Positions 17,153 through 26,034 of a stretch of 64,000 bases of DNA are shown here, piece after piece. Made by a program: the position numbers and the translations under genes. Origin of the DNA: Mesoaciditoga lauensis cd-1655R = DSM 25116 (GTDB lineage: Bacteria > Thermotogota > Thermotogae > Mesoaciditogales > Mesoaciditogaceae); assembly GCF_000745455.1 (NCBI RefSeq), contig NZ_JQJI01000002.1:62001-126000 (forward strand), read 5' to 3'. How positions within the stretch are numbered: position 1 is the stretch's first letter; the number at the start of each line of letters is the position of its first letter. The notes beneath the pieces are model-generated. The model was not told the origin of the DNA. It saw only the letters and a list, made by a program, of their open reading frames with translations, and made no database searches.

Positions 17153-18466
17153 TTACCTTCTCGCTTTCACTACGATCTTTATAGGAGATGAACTCAGTTC
17201 TGGAATAGTCCTTCTTAAGAAATTTATGAAAGATCTCTTGGTAGAATCGCTGAAAAGATCTGGAGAATTGACAAAAAGACTGAAAGTTGGAGGAGCTGTC
17301 ATTATTTGAGTGGCGTAGTATATTTTCAATTTGCGCCCACGTTTTGAGGGCATAGCGTGTGAGTAAGCGAATTCTGTCGCCGCTTTTGCTATACGCGAAG
17401 TGGAGGTCTTGCTTGTATAAGCGTCATAAGCTTCGATTATTCCGTCTAACAGACTTTCTATGTTCCAATTGTTTTTGGCCGATATCGCCACTTTAGGACA
17501 ATAATCCATGAAGAAAAACTCATTTTGAACGGTGTCCTCCACATAAGCCTTTCTTATATCCCATTTGTTCATCGCTACTATGGGAGCTTTTGAATGCTCC
17601 TGAACAAGAGAGGCTATCTTTTTGTCTTGGGTTGTAACACCTTCACTTGCGTCTATAACTATAACAGCTATGTCTGAGTTCATTATAGCCCTTATCGTTC
17701 GAGCACCACTGAAAGATTCGACGGTTCCTTTCTTTACTCTGCTTCTTCTTCTTAACCCAGCTGTGTCTATGAATGTGATCTCTTTTTCTTTGTAATTGAT
17801 GGATGCATCTAAAGTATCACGAGTGGTGCCCGGTATATCGGTAACCATTGAAAATTTTTCTCCCAGAATTGCGTTTAAAAGAGAAGATTTCCCAACGTTC
17901 GGTTTACCTATTATCGCAACTTTTATGGAAGGATTTTCAACGGTGTGATCTATATCTGGCAGCCTTTGTGATATTTCTTCTACAAGGATATCAAAACCAA
18001 TTCCGTGTTCGGCAGCCACTTCTATGGGTTCCCCCATAGAAAGAGCGTAAAAGTCAGATATATGTTCGAAATACGCTGGTTTATGCTCGGTCTTGTTAAC
18101 GACGAAAAGAAAAGGTTTTCCCGATTTTCTTACGAGATTTGCTATTTCCTCATCTTCTTTGGTAACGTTGCTTCTACCATCCACAACGAATACGACTAAA
18201 GCCGCTTTTTCAATCCATTCACGGAACGATGCGTTCATCTCTTTTTCGATATCGTCCGATGGATTTATAAAGTATCCAGGGAGATCCACCAGCCTGACTG
18301 GTTTCCCGTTTATTTCCGTATCAAAAACTACAGGGTCTCTGGTTAGCCCTTCGTAGTCGGCAACCAGAGATCTCCTGTAACCTATCAATCTGTTGAAAAT
18401 ACTAGATTTTCCAACGTTTTTTCTGCCGGCAAAAACTACGGCCGGTAATTCATTTCTGCTCTTCAC
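17153..18466 (-). CDS. der: Ribosome-assembly GTPase Der
   Basis: Essential double-GTPase for 50S subunit maturation. Two G domains are present: GRKNVGKSSIFN with DLPG and VNKTE in the first half, and GKPNVGKSSLLN, DTAGLRRRS and MNKWD in the second. A C-terminal KH-like domain covers about the last 85 residues. In the first P-loop the usual Pro of GRPNVGKS is Lys (GRKNVGKS). The GTG start overlaps the end of the S1 gene by 17 bases. 437 residues is normal. Confidence 0.94.
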   Translation of the reverse strand: MKSRNELPAVVFAGRKNVGKSSIFNRLIGYRRSLVADYEGLTRDPVVFDTEINGKPVRLVDLPGYFINPSDDIEKEMNASFREWIEKAALVVFVVDGRSNVTKEDEEIANLVRKSGKPFLFVVNKTEHKPAYFEHISDFYALSMGEPIEVAAEHGIGFDILVEEISQRLPDIDHTVENPSIKVAIIGKPNVGKSSLLNAILGEKFSMVTDIPGTTRDTLDASINYKEKEITFIDTAGLRRRSRVKKGTVESFSGARTIRAIMNSDIAVIVIDASEGVTTQDKKIASLVQEHSKAPIVAMNKWDIRKAYVEDTVQNEFFFMDYCPKVAISAKNNWNIESLLDGIIEAYDAYTSKTSTSRIAKAATEFAYSHAMPSKRGRKLKIYYATQIMTAPPTFSLFVNSPDLFSDSTKRSFINFLRRTIPELSSSPIKIVVKARR

Positions 18467-20126
18467 GTTTCTCTTTTACCATATCCTCTATCGTTGTTGT
18501 CATAGGCTTGGAGTTGAGATAAGATTCTTTTTCGTTTGGGCTTTCGGCTTCATGTGCCTTTACATCTCCATCTTTCAAAGTTACCACCATATCTCTTTCA
18601 TCTATTTCTGGATTGTAAGTAACCTTGTGAACTTTTCCCTTAAAGGTTTTTCCCTCTTTTACACCTTCCACAAATTGGGACTTTGGCAGGAATCCTTCCA
18701 CGTTGTATTCCACAACCCTTACGATAGCTCCAGAATTTTTAACGCTTATTATCTCGCATTCTACCGGAGTGCCAACTTTAACTTCTTTTGAGAGTTTTTC
18801 CCATGGATCCGGGGTTGTCCTCTTGATGCTTAACCTTATTCTTCGACTTTCCGGTTCTATGGCAAGAATCTTTGCATTTACCTTGTCGCATATTTTCAAA
18901 ACTTCGGATGGCCTTTTAACAAAATTCCATGAAAGTTCCGAAATATGAGAGAAGCCCGTCAAACCTTCTTCAATTTTAAGAAGAACACCATTTTTAAGGA
19001 ATCTAACTACTTGTGCTTCCACTACATCATCAACGTGATAGCGATCTTCGATATCTCTCCACGCTTCGTCTTCCAATTTTTCTCTGACCTTTTTTATGCT
19101 GAAAGAGATCTTACGCTCCTCGGTGTCTATGTTCAAAACTTCGACTTCAATTTCCTGTCCTTCTTTGTATTCTCTACAGCGATCTTCAAAAGGTATTTCG
19201 GAAGAATGGACCAGTCCTTTTATGCCATCATCCAATTTCACGAATAGGCCAAATGAAGCTTTTCCGCTTATGGTTGCCTTTACAACGCTTCCAACTGGGT
19301 ATTTTTCTTCTATTTTTTCCCATGGATCTGGAACCATTCTTTTAAGGCTTAGAGACATCTTTCCGTTTTGTACATCTTTGGATATGACCACGGTTTCCAC
19401 TTCATCACCCACGTGGAATTTTGATCTCAGGTTCACACTTTTCTCCCAGCTTACTTCCGAACGGGGCAAGAGGGCGGTCATTGGCCCAACATCTATGAAA
19501 ACACCAAAATTGGTGATTTCCGCAACCTTACCTTTTATCTTTTGACCTTCTTCAATTGAGTTTAAGAATTCCTCTTTTTCTTTGTTTAACAACGAATCCC
19601 TTGAAACAACGATGTTGTTTCTTCCCCTTCCTCGTTGTTCAAAGGTTATAACTTCAAATTCGTATTCGTTTTTTGGCAATTCAGAAGGATCCAATGAGTT
19701 AAGTGAAGAAGCCTGTGAGCCAGGAAGGAAAGCCGAAAGTGCTCCTTCAATTTCAACGTTATACCCTCCACGGACTTTTCTGACTATCCTTCCTTTTACT
19801 ACCGTTCCTTTTCCACCTTTTCTCAAAGCATCAAGTACTTTTTTTGAGACGTATTTCTTTTCGGAAAGATACAGCCTGCTTTCTTCATCGTTTTTATATC
19901 GCGTAACCACGGCTTCTATAACATCGCCTGGTTTGTATTCGCTTATATCTTTAACTAGATATCCTTCTTTTATGAAGCCCTCTGTTTTAGCTGAGATGTC
20001 AACTATTATTTTGTCTTTTTCCACCTGTATGACTTTGCATTTTTTCACGTCTCCTATGTTAGGAGTTCCGAGATCTTCCTCCTGCAAATATTTTTCCATC
20101 TCTTCATTTCTTTCGCCGTTTTCCAT
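18450..20126 (-). CDS. rpsA: 30S ribosomal protein S1-like protein with several S1 RNA-binding domains
   Basis: 558 residues built from about six S1 OB-fold repeats. Examples are GDVKKCKVIQVEKDKIIVDI, KGTVVKGRIVRKVRGGYNVEI, GQKIKGKVAEITNFGVFIDVG, VGSVVKATISGKASFGLFVKL and DVVEAQVVRFLKNGVLLKI. The DPWEKI/L spacer recurs between domains. It binds mRNA and helps initiation; extra acidic residues at the N-terminus are not typical of E. coli S1. It lies between ispH and der. Whether it is a true ribosomal S1 or a free S1-domain protein cannot be settled by reading. Confidence 0.85.
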   Translation of the reverse strand: MENGERNEEMEKYLQEEDLGTPNIGDVKKCKVIQVEKDKIIVDISAKTEGFIKEGYLVKDISEYKPGDVIEAVVTRYKNDEESRLYLSEKKYVSKKVLDALRKGGKGTVVKGRIVRKVRGGYNVEIEGALSAFLPGSQASSLNSLDPSELPKNEYEFEVITFEQRGRGRNNIVVSRDSLLNKEKEEFLNSIEEGQKIKGKVAEITNFGVFIDVGPMTALLPRSEVSWEKSVNLRSKFHVGDEVETVVISKDVQNGKMSLSLKRMVPDPWEKIEEKYPVGSVVKATISGKASFGLFVKLDDGIKGLVHSSEIPFEDRCREYKEGQEIEVEVLNIDTEERKISFSIKKVREKLEDEAWRDIEDRYHVDDVVEAQVVRFLKNGVLLKIEEGLTGFSHISELSWNFVKRPSEVLKICDKVNAKILAIEPESRRIRLSIKRTTPDPWEKLSKEVKVGTPVECEIISVKNSGAIVRVVEYNVEGFLPKSQFVEGVKEGKTFKGKVHKVTYNPEIDERDMVVTLKDGDVKAHEAESPNEKESYLNSKPMTTTIEDMVKEKREEQK

Positions 20127-20159
20127 AATTTTCCCCCACGAGTTGTGGGTACACCTCCT

Positions 20160-21017
20160 TCAGTTTTTGATTTTTTTTAACCTCTCTACCACTCCCTCAA
20201 TGGCTTTAGAAGGAGTTGAGGTCCCACTGCAGATTCCAACTTTTTTTGCTGACATAATCCACTCTTCTTTTATTTCGCTTGCATTCAGGATCATGTGGGA
20301 ATTCTTGTTCATATTTTTTGCTATCTCATAAAGTTTCTTTGTATTCGAACTCTTTTTGCCTCCAATGACAATACACGTATCAGTTGTGGCTGCCAATCTT
20401 TTCACTTCATTTTCCCTGTCCACCGTTACGGAACATATGGTGTTGTGAATGTGGAAATCGGAAAAAGATTTCATAGAGTCTAAAAAGTACTTTGCCATCT
20501 TTTTGAATCCATCCGTATCCATCGTGGTTTGGGAGAAAAGGGCCACTTTTTGTACCTTGATTGGAGATTTTGGTATTTTTTCGAAATTCACAACTTTTAC
20601 ATCATCTACGCAACTCTTTAGATATTCAACTTCCGCATGTCCTTCCCTTCCAAATAAAAAAATCTTATAGCCATTTTCTTTCTCTTTGCTCATCAAATAT
20701 GCAACGTTGTTTACAACTGGACACGTTGCATCGACAACCTTGTTTGCCTTTTCCTTCAACTTATTTCTCATTGGAACCGGGATGCCATGAGCTCTTATCA
20801 AGACAGTTGAATGGGAAAGATCTGGCCAACTGTCGGCGTTGATATCTAAGGTCTTCAGACCAAGATTTTCCAGGCGTTTCATTTCTTCTTCATTGTGTAT
20901 CAAATCGCCCGTTATGTAGACTTCCTCATCTTTCTTCAAGAGCTCTTCTGCCATTCTAACGGCTCTTTCCACGCCAAAGCAAAATCCAATGGTTTTTGAG
21001 ATGATGATGTCTAACAT
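20160..21017 (-). CDS. ispH: 4-hydroxy-3-methylbut-2-enyl diphosphate reductase IspH
   Basis: Last step of the methylerythritol phosphate pathway, giving IPP and DMAPP. The 4Fe-4S cysteines appear in GFCFGVERAVRMAE (about residue 13), DATCPVVNNV (about 97) and HNTICSVTVDRENEV (about 193). LIRAHGIP and FGREGHAEVEYL are further family signatures. 285 residues is normal. The start overlaps the end of cmk by seven bases. Confidence 0.94.
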   Translation of the reverse strand: MLDIIISKTIGFCFGVERAVRMAEELLKKDEEVYITGDLIHNEEEMKRLENLGLKTLDINADSWPDLSHSTVLIRAHGIPVPMRNKLKEKANKVVDATCPVVNNVAYLMSKEKENGYKIFLFGREGHAEVEYLKSCVDDVKVVNFEKIPKSPIKVQKVALFSQTTMDTDGFKKMAKYFLDSMKSFSDFHIHNTICSVTVDRENEVKRLAATTDTCIVIGGKKSSNTKKLYEIAKNMNKNSHMILNASEIKEEWIMSAKKVGICSGTSTPSKAIEGVVERLKKIKN

Positions 21018-21655
21018 TTTTTAAGCTTCTCCAGTACTATTTCTTTTAATTTTTTTACAACCTCGTTTAAGGTTAAAGAGTCGGTATTGAACATCAAAGC
21101 ATCTTCAGCGGGTTTTAGAGGAGCTACTTCACGACTTGAATCTATTCGATCGCGAGATTCTATTTCTTTTACAACATCTTCAAATCTTATGTTTATGCCC
21201 TTTAATTGATATTGGGCGTATCTTCTTTTTGCCCTTTCTTCCACAGATGCTACCAGGAATATCTTAACACACGCGTTGGGCAGCACGACCGTTCCAATGT
21301 CTCTTCCTTCAACAACTATATTCTTTTCATCCGCCAATTCACGGGTTTTCTGGGTAATGATTTCCCTCACTTTTGGCATCTCTGCCACCTTTGAAACCAC
21401 TTTTCCTATTTCCGGAGTTCTTATCTCATCCCCCAGTGCTTTTCCGTTCATCCTCAACGTACCATTTACCAGTTCAAATTTGGCGTTGTTCAACATGTTG
21501 AAAAAATCATCTTTGCCATATCGTAACCACAGAAGAGCGGCACTTCTGTAAAGAGCCCCCGTATCGAGATGTTCAAAGCCAAGCTCTTTTGCAAGACGTT
21601 GAGCAACAGAAGATTTACCGGATCCTGCCGGCCCGTCGATGGTTATATACATCAT
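21011..21655 (-). CDS. cmk: Cytidylate kinase
   Basis: Phosphorylates CMP and dCMP with ATP. The P-loop ITIDGPAGSGKSS is at the N-terminus, followed by LDTGALYRS, VVEGRDIGTVVLPNA and SRDRIDSSREVAPLKPA, which are the nucleotide-binding and lid motifs of the family. 213-214 residues. The start (ATGATG at 21655/21652) overlaps the STAS gene stop. Confidence 0.94.
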   Translation of the reverse strand: MMYITIDGPAGSGKSSVAQRLAKELGFEHLDTGALYRSAALLWLRYGKDDFFNMLNNAKFELVNGTLRMNGKALGDEIRTPEIGKVVSKVAEMPKVREIITQKTRELADEKNIVVEGRDIGTVVLPNACVKIFLVASVEERAKRRYAQYQLKGINIRFEDVVKEIESRDRIDSSREVAPLKPAEDALMFNTDSLTLNEVVKKLKEIVLEKLKKC

Positions 21656-21987
21656 GATAAGGCTTCTTCAAGCGTATCGAAGATGTTGAATACCATGTTT
21701 AACCTTGTCAATTCAAAGATCTTCTTCACATTTCCCCTTAGCCCAAAAAGCCTTAGCTCTTTTGAATTTTCAGATGCACGTTTCAACAGCGAGACAAGTG
21801 CTCCGAGACCGGCGCTGTCTATGTAGCTCAAATCGGTCATGTCTAAGAGGATCTTGTCTCCATGTCCTTTGATAATTTCCATCATCTTTTCTTTGAATTC
21901 TATAGAATGATATGCGTCAAGTTCTCCTGTCAGCATTATCAGTACATCACTGTTTATCATCTTGATGTCAATTTTAAAATCTTGCAT
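21652..21987 (-). CDS. STAS-domain anti-sigma factor antagonist
   Basis: 111-residue single STAS domain. The phosphorylatable serine motif is intact: LLDMTDLSYIDSAGLGALVSLLKRA, with Ser in the D-S-A-G-L box. Such proteins bind HATPase anti-sigma kinases and are switched by phosphorylation. I recall an anti-sigma factor antagonist at the same place next to cmk in Thermotoga maritima (TM1442). The start overlaps the aspS stop. Possible partners in this window are the two HATPase proteins of the hydrogenase cluster, but there is no direct evidence. Confidence 0.85.
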   Translation of the reverse strand: MQDFKIDIKMINSDVLIMLTGELDAYHSIEFKEKMMEIIKGHGDKILLDMTDLSYIDSAGLGALVSLLKRASENSKELRLFGLRGNVKKIFELTRLNMVFNIFDTLEEALS

Positions 21988-23720
21988 CAGTTATCTACCT
22001 CCACTTTTATTCCTAACTCTCTAAGCTGGATAGCGTTTACTTTTGATGGTGCATCGGCCATCAAATCTGTCCCGCTTGTGGTTTTTGGAAAGGCTATCAC
22101 GTCTCTCAACGATTTTGCCTTTGTCATTATCGCGACCAACCTATCCACCCCTATTGCAAAACCAGCATGGGGAGGCGCACCGTATTCAAATGCCTCTAAA
22201 AAGAATCCAAATCTTTCCTTTGCTTCTTTTTCAGAGAGGCCTATAAGGGTGAATATTCTCTGCTGAAGATCTCTTTTATGTATTCTGACGCTTCCGCTTC
22301 CGAGTTCCCATCCGTTTATCACTAAATCGTAAGCGTGGGCACGAATCTTTGATAAGTCTCCATTTTCATATCTTTCAAGATCCTCTAGATACGGCATGGT
22401 AAATGGATGATGTTGAGCTTGAAAGCGCTCCTCTTCATCATTCCATTCGAACATAGGAAAATCAGACACCCATAGTATTTTAACAGAATTTTCGTCTAAG
22501 ATATCCACTTTTTTCGCAATTTCTATTCTCAATCTTCCCAAAAATTCGTTGATCTTAGGATATTTTCCAACTCCTAAAATGGCCACTTCTCCATCTTGAA
22601 TATCGATTTCCATTTCACTGTTTTTCAAAATCTTCGATACTCCGCCACTATATTCGCCATTTTGCCTTTTTACCCATCCAATTTTCAGGTTTTCCTTTTT
22701 CCCTCTTTCCACGTATTCATCCAACACTTTTCTCGAGAAACCCTCATCGGTCGGAATGACAAAGTATTTCAAGTGTTCGTCTTGTGATGGGGAAAGGAAC
22801 TTTAAATCTCTATTGCCAGCTTTTTCCGTCGCGTCATGGAGAAGCATTTCAAAACGGGTATCCGGCTTATCACTTCCGTATTTTTCCATAGCTTCATGAT
22901 AAGTCATAACGGGTATTTCATCTATTTCAACGTTCAATATTTTGCTGTAAAGATGCTTTATCAGACCCCCAACCGTTTCAAGCACATCCGATTGCTCGAC
23001 GAACGACATTTCAAGATCTATTTGAGTGAATTCAGGTTGTCTGTCGGCCCTTAAATCTTCATCTCTGAAGCATCGGGCTATTTGATAATATCTGTCCATT
23101 CCGGCGATCATCAAGAGCTGCTTGAAAATTTGCGGCGATTGTGGTAGCGCATAAAACATCCCTTTCTTCACCCTTGATGGTACGAGAAAATCACGCGCCC
23201 CCTCTGGTGTGGATTTTGTGAGGTAAGGGGTTTCAACTTCTACAAAGTCCAACGCGTCCAGATATTTTCTTGTTTCTTGTTCCACTTTGTGTCGGAATAT
23301 CAAGTTTCTTTGAAGGCTGGAATGCCTCAAATCCAAATATCTATATTTTAACCTTGCCTCTTCGTTTCCCTCTTCACGGTTTATGTATATAGGAGGGGTT
23401 TTCGATTCAGCAAGCACTTCCATCTCTTTTGCAAGAATTTCCACTTCTCCGCTTTCAAGATTTTCATTTTTTGCCTCAGCTGGGCGTTCTCTCACTATTC
23501 CCTTTATTCCAACGACATATTCAATTGAAATTTTCTCAGCTTCTGTGTACACATCTTCATTTGGATCGAAGACAACTTGGACAACTCCATATCGATCCCT
23601 TATCCACATGAATATGATTCCACCCAGATTTCTTATTCTGTCCACCCAACCGTTTATGATGACTTCTTTCCCGATGGTGTTGATGTTTATCTCATTCAAT
23701 TTATGGGTTCTTTTCAGCAT
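21987..23720 (-). CDS. aspS: Aspartyl-tRNA synthetase
   Basis: Class II synthetase of bacterial type, 577 residues. It has an N-terminal OB anticodon-binding domain (IIFMWIRDRYGVVQVVFDP), motif 2 (RCFRDEDLRADRQPEFTQID), the bacterial GAD insertion in the middle, and C-terminal motif 3 (GAPPHAGFAIGVDRLVAIM). It charges tRNA-Asp; discrimination between Asp-only and Asp/Asn-charging types is not possible here. It is the first gene of the long minus-strand block. Confidence 0.95.
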   Translation of the reverse strand: MLKRTHKLNEININTIGKEVIINGWVDRIRNLGGIIFMWIRDRYGVVQVVFDPNEDVYTEAEKISIEYVVGIKGIVRERPAEAKNENLESGEVEILAKEMEVLAESKTPPIYINREEGNEEARLKYRYLDLRHSSLQRNLIFRHKVEQETRKYLDALDFVEVETPYLTKSTPEGARDFLVPSRVKKGMFYALPQSPQIFKQLLMIAGMDRYYQIARCFRDEDLRADRQPEFTQIDLEMSFVEQSDVLETVGGLIKHLYSKILNVEIDEIPVMTYHEAMEKYGSDKPDTRFEMLLHDATEKAGNRDLKFLSPSQDEHLKYFVIPTDEGFSRKVLDEYVERGKKENLKIGWVKRQNGEYSGGVSKILKNSEMEIDIQDGEVAILGVGKYPKINEFLGRLRIEIAKKVDILDENSVKILWVSDFPMFEWNDEEERFQAQHHPFTMPYLEDLERYENGDLSKIRAHAYDLVINGWELGSGSVRIHKRDLQQRIFTLIGLSEKEAKERFGFFLEAFEYGAPPHAGFAIGVDRLVAIMTKAKSLRDVIAFPKTTSGTDLMADAPSKVNAIQLRELGIKVEVDN

Positions 23721-23926
23721 GTTTTTGCTTCTCCTTTCAAATCACGAAATATCTTAGTGAATTATACCATTTTTGACTGGCTGAACCATTCTTTCACGTA
23801 GACGGTGAAACCAATTTACTCATCTGGTTTCATTCGATTATTCGCAATATTAGTGTTAACAATGCTAAAAAGCAACTACAAAGTACAAATCCAGTCAAAA
23901 AGAATTTAAATCTCACCCTCTCACCC

Positions 23927-24103
23927 TCGAGGTACTTGTCAGAACATATGAGCTCTCCAGCTGGAAATTCAAAATATGAGGTTGAAAGGCACAGGACGTG
24001 TTGAGAAAGCGAAGCACTCATGGATGAGTGTCTGAGCGTGCCTCGTTTTTTGAGTCGTAAGATGGATAAAAGAGTGAATCGTGCTGGCACGTGTTTTGAT
24101 TAA
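23927..24103. repeat. Dispersed cloverleaf repeat, chimeric copy (A left arm, C right arm)
   Basis: The left arm matches type A (GGTACTTGTCAGAAC, then ATTCAAAATATGAGG) while the right arm matches type C (GTTTTTTGAGTCGTAAGATGG, split, then GTGCTGGCAC). The outer arms therefore do not pair, but the inner hairpins GGCACAGGACGTGTT (wobble-paired) and CACTCATGGATGAGTG are kept. The 5' flank (23870-23920) resembles that of the copy at 56060. Confidence 0.85.
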
Positions 24104-24131
24104 TCACGTTTTTCTTCGTCTTTCCCTCCCA

Positions 24132-24226
24132 TTTTTTGAAGTTTCTGTCAAAACATATGAAGACGCCATACAAGATGCGAAATAACAGAGTTGGAGGCAC
24201 AGGATGTGCCGAGAAAGCGAATCTAA
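24132..24226. repeat. Dispersed repeat, left half of type B
   Basis: It carries the type B left arm (TTGAAGTTTCTGTCAAAAC, CATACAAGATGC-like, ATAACAGAG) and the inner hairpin GGCACAGGATGTGCC, then stops after GAGAAAGCGAATCTAA. The right arm is missing. It is joined to a complete C copy with the same spacing and T/CT-rich junction as the pair at 34031-34324. Confidence 0.85.
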
Positions 24227-24249
24227 CACTTTTTTCTCTCTCTCACCCC

Positions 24250-24451
24250 ATTCGAAACACTCGCCAGCACTTATGAACTCGCCATCTGAAGACTCATAAA
24301 AACGAGGTTGGGAAACACACGGACGTGTTGAGAAAGCGAAGCACTCACGGATGAGTGTCTGAGCGTGCCTCGTTTTTTGAGTCGTAAGATGGGTAAAAGA
24401 GTGAATCGTGCTGGCTGGGTTTCGATAAATATTTTCTTGCACAACATGAGC
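24250..24451. repeat. Dispersed cloverleaf repeat, complete type C
   Basis: Long imperfect palindrome. Outer arms: ATTCGAAAC (24250) with GTTTCGAT (24419-24426), and CCAGCAC with GTGCTGG. Middle arms: CCATCT with AGATGG and GACTCATAAAAACGAG with CTCGTTTTTTGAGTC. Inner hairpins: AACACACGGACGTGTT and CACTCACGGATGAGTG. A terminal-repeat-like CTTGCACAACATGAG follows the right arm. Confidence 0.88.
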
Positions 24452-24455
24452 TGAG

Positions 24456-25289
24456 TTACTTTCTGGGTAGAGAAGTTTTCACCTTTCTGTTTCGCACCCA
24501 TTTTAAAATAAGAGAGATGAAAAATATGGTCGTTGCCACGAAGACGACAGAAGGCCCAGAAGATATGTTCAATTCGAAGGATATGAATATTCCTATGAAA
24601 ATAGATATCATTCCAAAGAGAACTGACAACAAGGTGATGATGCTGAACCTTTTTGACAACATTTTAGCCGAGACGCCAGGAGCAATCATGATGGAACTTG
24701 TCAAAACAACACCAACGAATCTCACCGCTGCCACGGTTACCAAAGCTGCGATAGCCATGAAGATGTAATAATCCACTTCTACTGGTACGCCGACTATCTT
24801 CGAAAAGTCTTCATCAAAGCTGGAATATATCACCGCTTTTCCACGAATAAGATACCAAAACATTGTTATACCCAAAATTATCACGGCGAAGTACATGTCT
24901 TTTCTGGATATGGCCAGAAGATCTCCGAAAAGATACCCCATAACATCCGGATGGTATCCTTTGTTCAAGCTTATCAACCATATTCCCAATGCCATAGAAA
25001 AAGCAAAAAGGGTTCCTATGGTCGCATCTTCAGAGATTTTCCCAGTTCTGCTTACAAACCCTATGAATATCCCCAAACCTATGGCAAACGCTACAGCCAT
25101 CCATAGCGGAGATATTCCCAAAAATATTCCAAGCGCTATGCCTGCGAACGTTCCATGTGAGATGCCGACACTTATAAAAGACATCTTTCTAAAGATGAGA
25201 AGAGGACCTAACATGCCCGCTATGATTGCCACTATTTCCCCGCCAATTAACGCATTTTGAACGAATGGGAATTTTAAAAGTTCAAACAT
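24456..25289 (-). CDS. Zn/Mn-type metal ABC transporter permease (ZnuB/MntB family)
   Basis: Hydrophobic permease of 277 residues with about eight to nine membrane segments, e.g. IVAIIAGMLGPLLIFRKMSFISVGISHGTFAGIALG, which is the ABC-3 family N-terminal region. The start was set at the second ATG (25289), six bases after GGAGG (complement of 25296-25300); the longer frame from 25367 runs back inside the ATPase gene. It overlaps the ATPase gene end by eight bases. It forms one transporter with the next two upstream genes. Confidence 0.88.
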   Translation of the reverse strand: MFELLKFPFVQNALIGGEIVAIIAGMLGPLLIFRKMSFISVGISHGTFAGIALGIFLGISPLWMAVAFAIGLGIFIGFVSRTGKISEDATIGTLFAFSMALGIWLISLNKGYHPDVMGYLFGDLLAISRKDMYFAVIILGITMFWYLIRGKAVIYSSFDEDFSKIVGVPVEVDYYIFMAIAALVTVAAVRFVGVVLTSSIMIAPGVSAKMLSKRFSIITLLSVLFGMISIFIGIFISFELNISSGPSVVFVATTIFFISLILKWVRNRKVKTSLPRK

Positions 25290-26034
25290 CATCTTCCTCC
25301 GATGGTAGGTGAAAATGCTTTGTGAGTCTAAAATTTGGACCGTACATCCTTGCCACTTCTGGCTCATTGAGCAATTTCACAACTTCATTGTGTGGAATTA
25401 ACTTTCTATTTATACAGAAGACGTTTTCGGCATACGCCGTTGTGAAGCCTATATCATGACTTGACATTATTATGGTTAAACCATGTTTTTCCTTTATCTT
25501 TTCGATCATTTCGTAGAAACTAGACTGGGACCTTGGATCCATGCCAGTTAAGGGTTCATCCATTAAAATGATGTGAGACTCACTGGCCAACGCCCTTGCT
25601 ATAAGCACTCTTTGCTGTTGGCCACCGCTTAAATCACCTATAGGGCGATTGGCGTGAGAAAACATTTTAACTTCTTTCAAAAACTGAAGCGCTTTTTCTC
25701 TTTTTACCTTTGAAGATTCTTTAAATCTATATCTTCCCATTTCCACAACTTCCACGGCGCTAAGTGGAAAGTCATAAAACTGAGCACCGCGTTGGGCTAG
25801 ATAACCAATAGAATAGAGTTTTCTATACTTCCTTATATCCATATTTTTTATCGTTATCTTCCCGGAATATGGGACTAGACCCGCTATCGCCTTTATAAGG
25901 GTAGTTTTACCCCCTCCATTTGGCCCCATCACCACATGAAATTTCCCAAGTTCTAATTTCAAGTTTATGTTATACAATGCCACTTTACCATCGTATGACA
26001 CTGTTAGAGATTTTATTCCCAAAAAATCGCTCAC
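25282..26034 (-). CDS. Zn/Mn-type metal ABC transporter ATPase (ZnuC/MntA family)
   Basis: ATP-binding subunit of 250 residues. Walker A GPNGGGKTTLIKA, Q-loop YLAQRGAQ, signature LSGGQQQRVLIARAL, Walker B IILMDEPLTGMD and the switch His in IIMSSHDIGF are all present. The start overlaps the stop of the binding-protein gene by four bases. Note the Gly in the second half of Walker A (GGGKT), common in this subfamily. Confidence 0.92.
   Translation of the reverse strand: MSDFLGIKSLTVSYDGKVALYNINLKLELGKFHVVMGPNGGGKTTLIKAIAGLVPYSGKITIKNMDIRKYRKLYSIGYLAQRGAQFYDFPLSAVEVVEMGRYRFKESSKVKREKALQFLKEVKMFSHANRPIGDLSGGQQQRVLIARALASESHIILMDEPLTGMDPRSQSSFYEMIEKIKEKHGLTIIMSSHDIGFTTAYAENVFCINRKLIPHNEVVKLLNEPEVARMYGPNFRLTKHFHLPSEEDDV

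Larger units (their letters stand above)
23721..24455. other. Intergenic region filled with three repeat copies
   Basis: About 735 bases without a gene. After a short aspS leader (with an ATTATA at 23761-23766 that would read TATAAT on the minus strand) it consists of one chimeric A/C repeat, one left half of a B repeat and one complete C repeat, described separately. Small open frames here run through the repeats and are not genes. Confidence 0.8.

Noticed and set aside
19582-20331. 249-codon open frame on the plus strand
   Set aside because: It lies antisense to the S1 and ispH genes, which have clear family motifs. No ribosome site and no protein family are seen.
23830-24501. Several open frames of 60-112 codons on the minus strand
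   Set aside because: They run through repeat copies, share the same peptide strings with frames in other repeat copies, and lack ribosome sites. They are by-products of the repeats.
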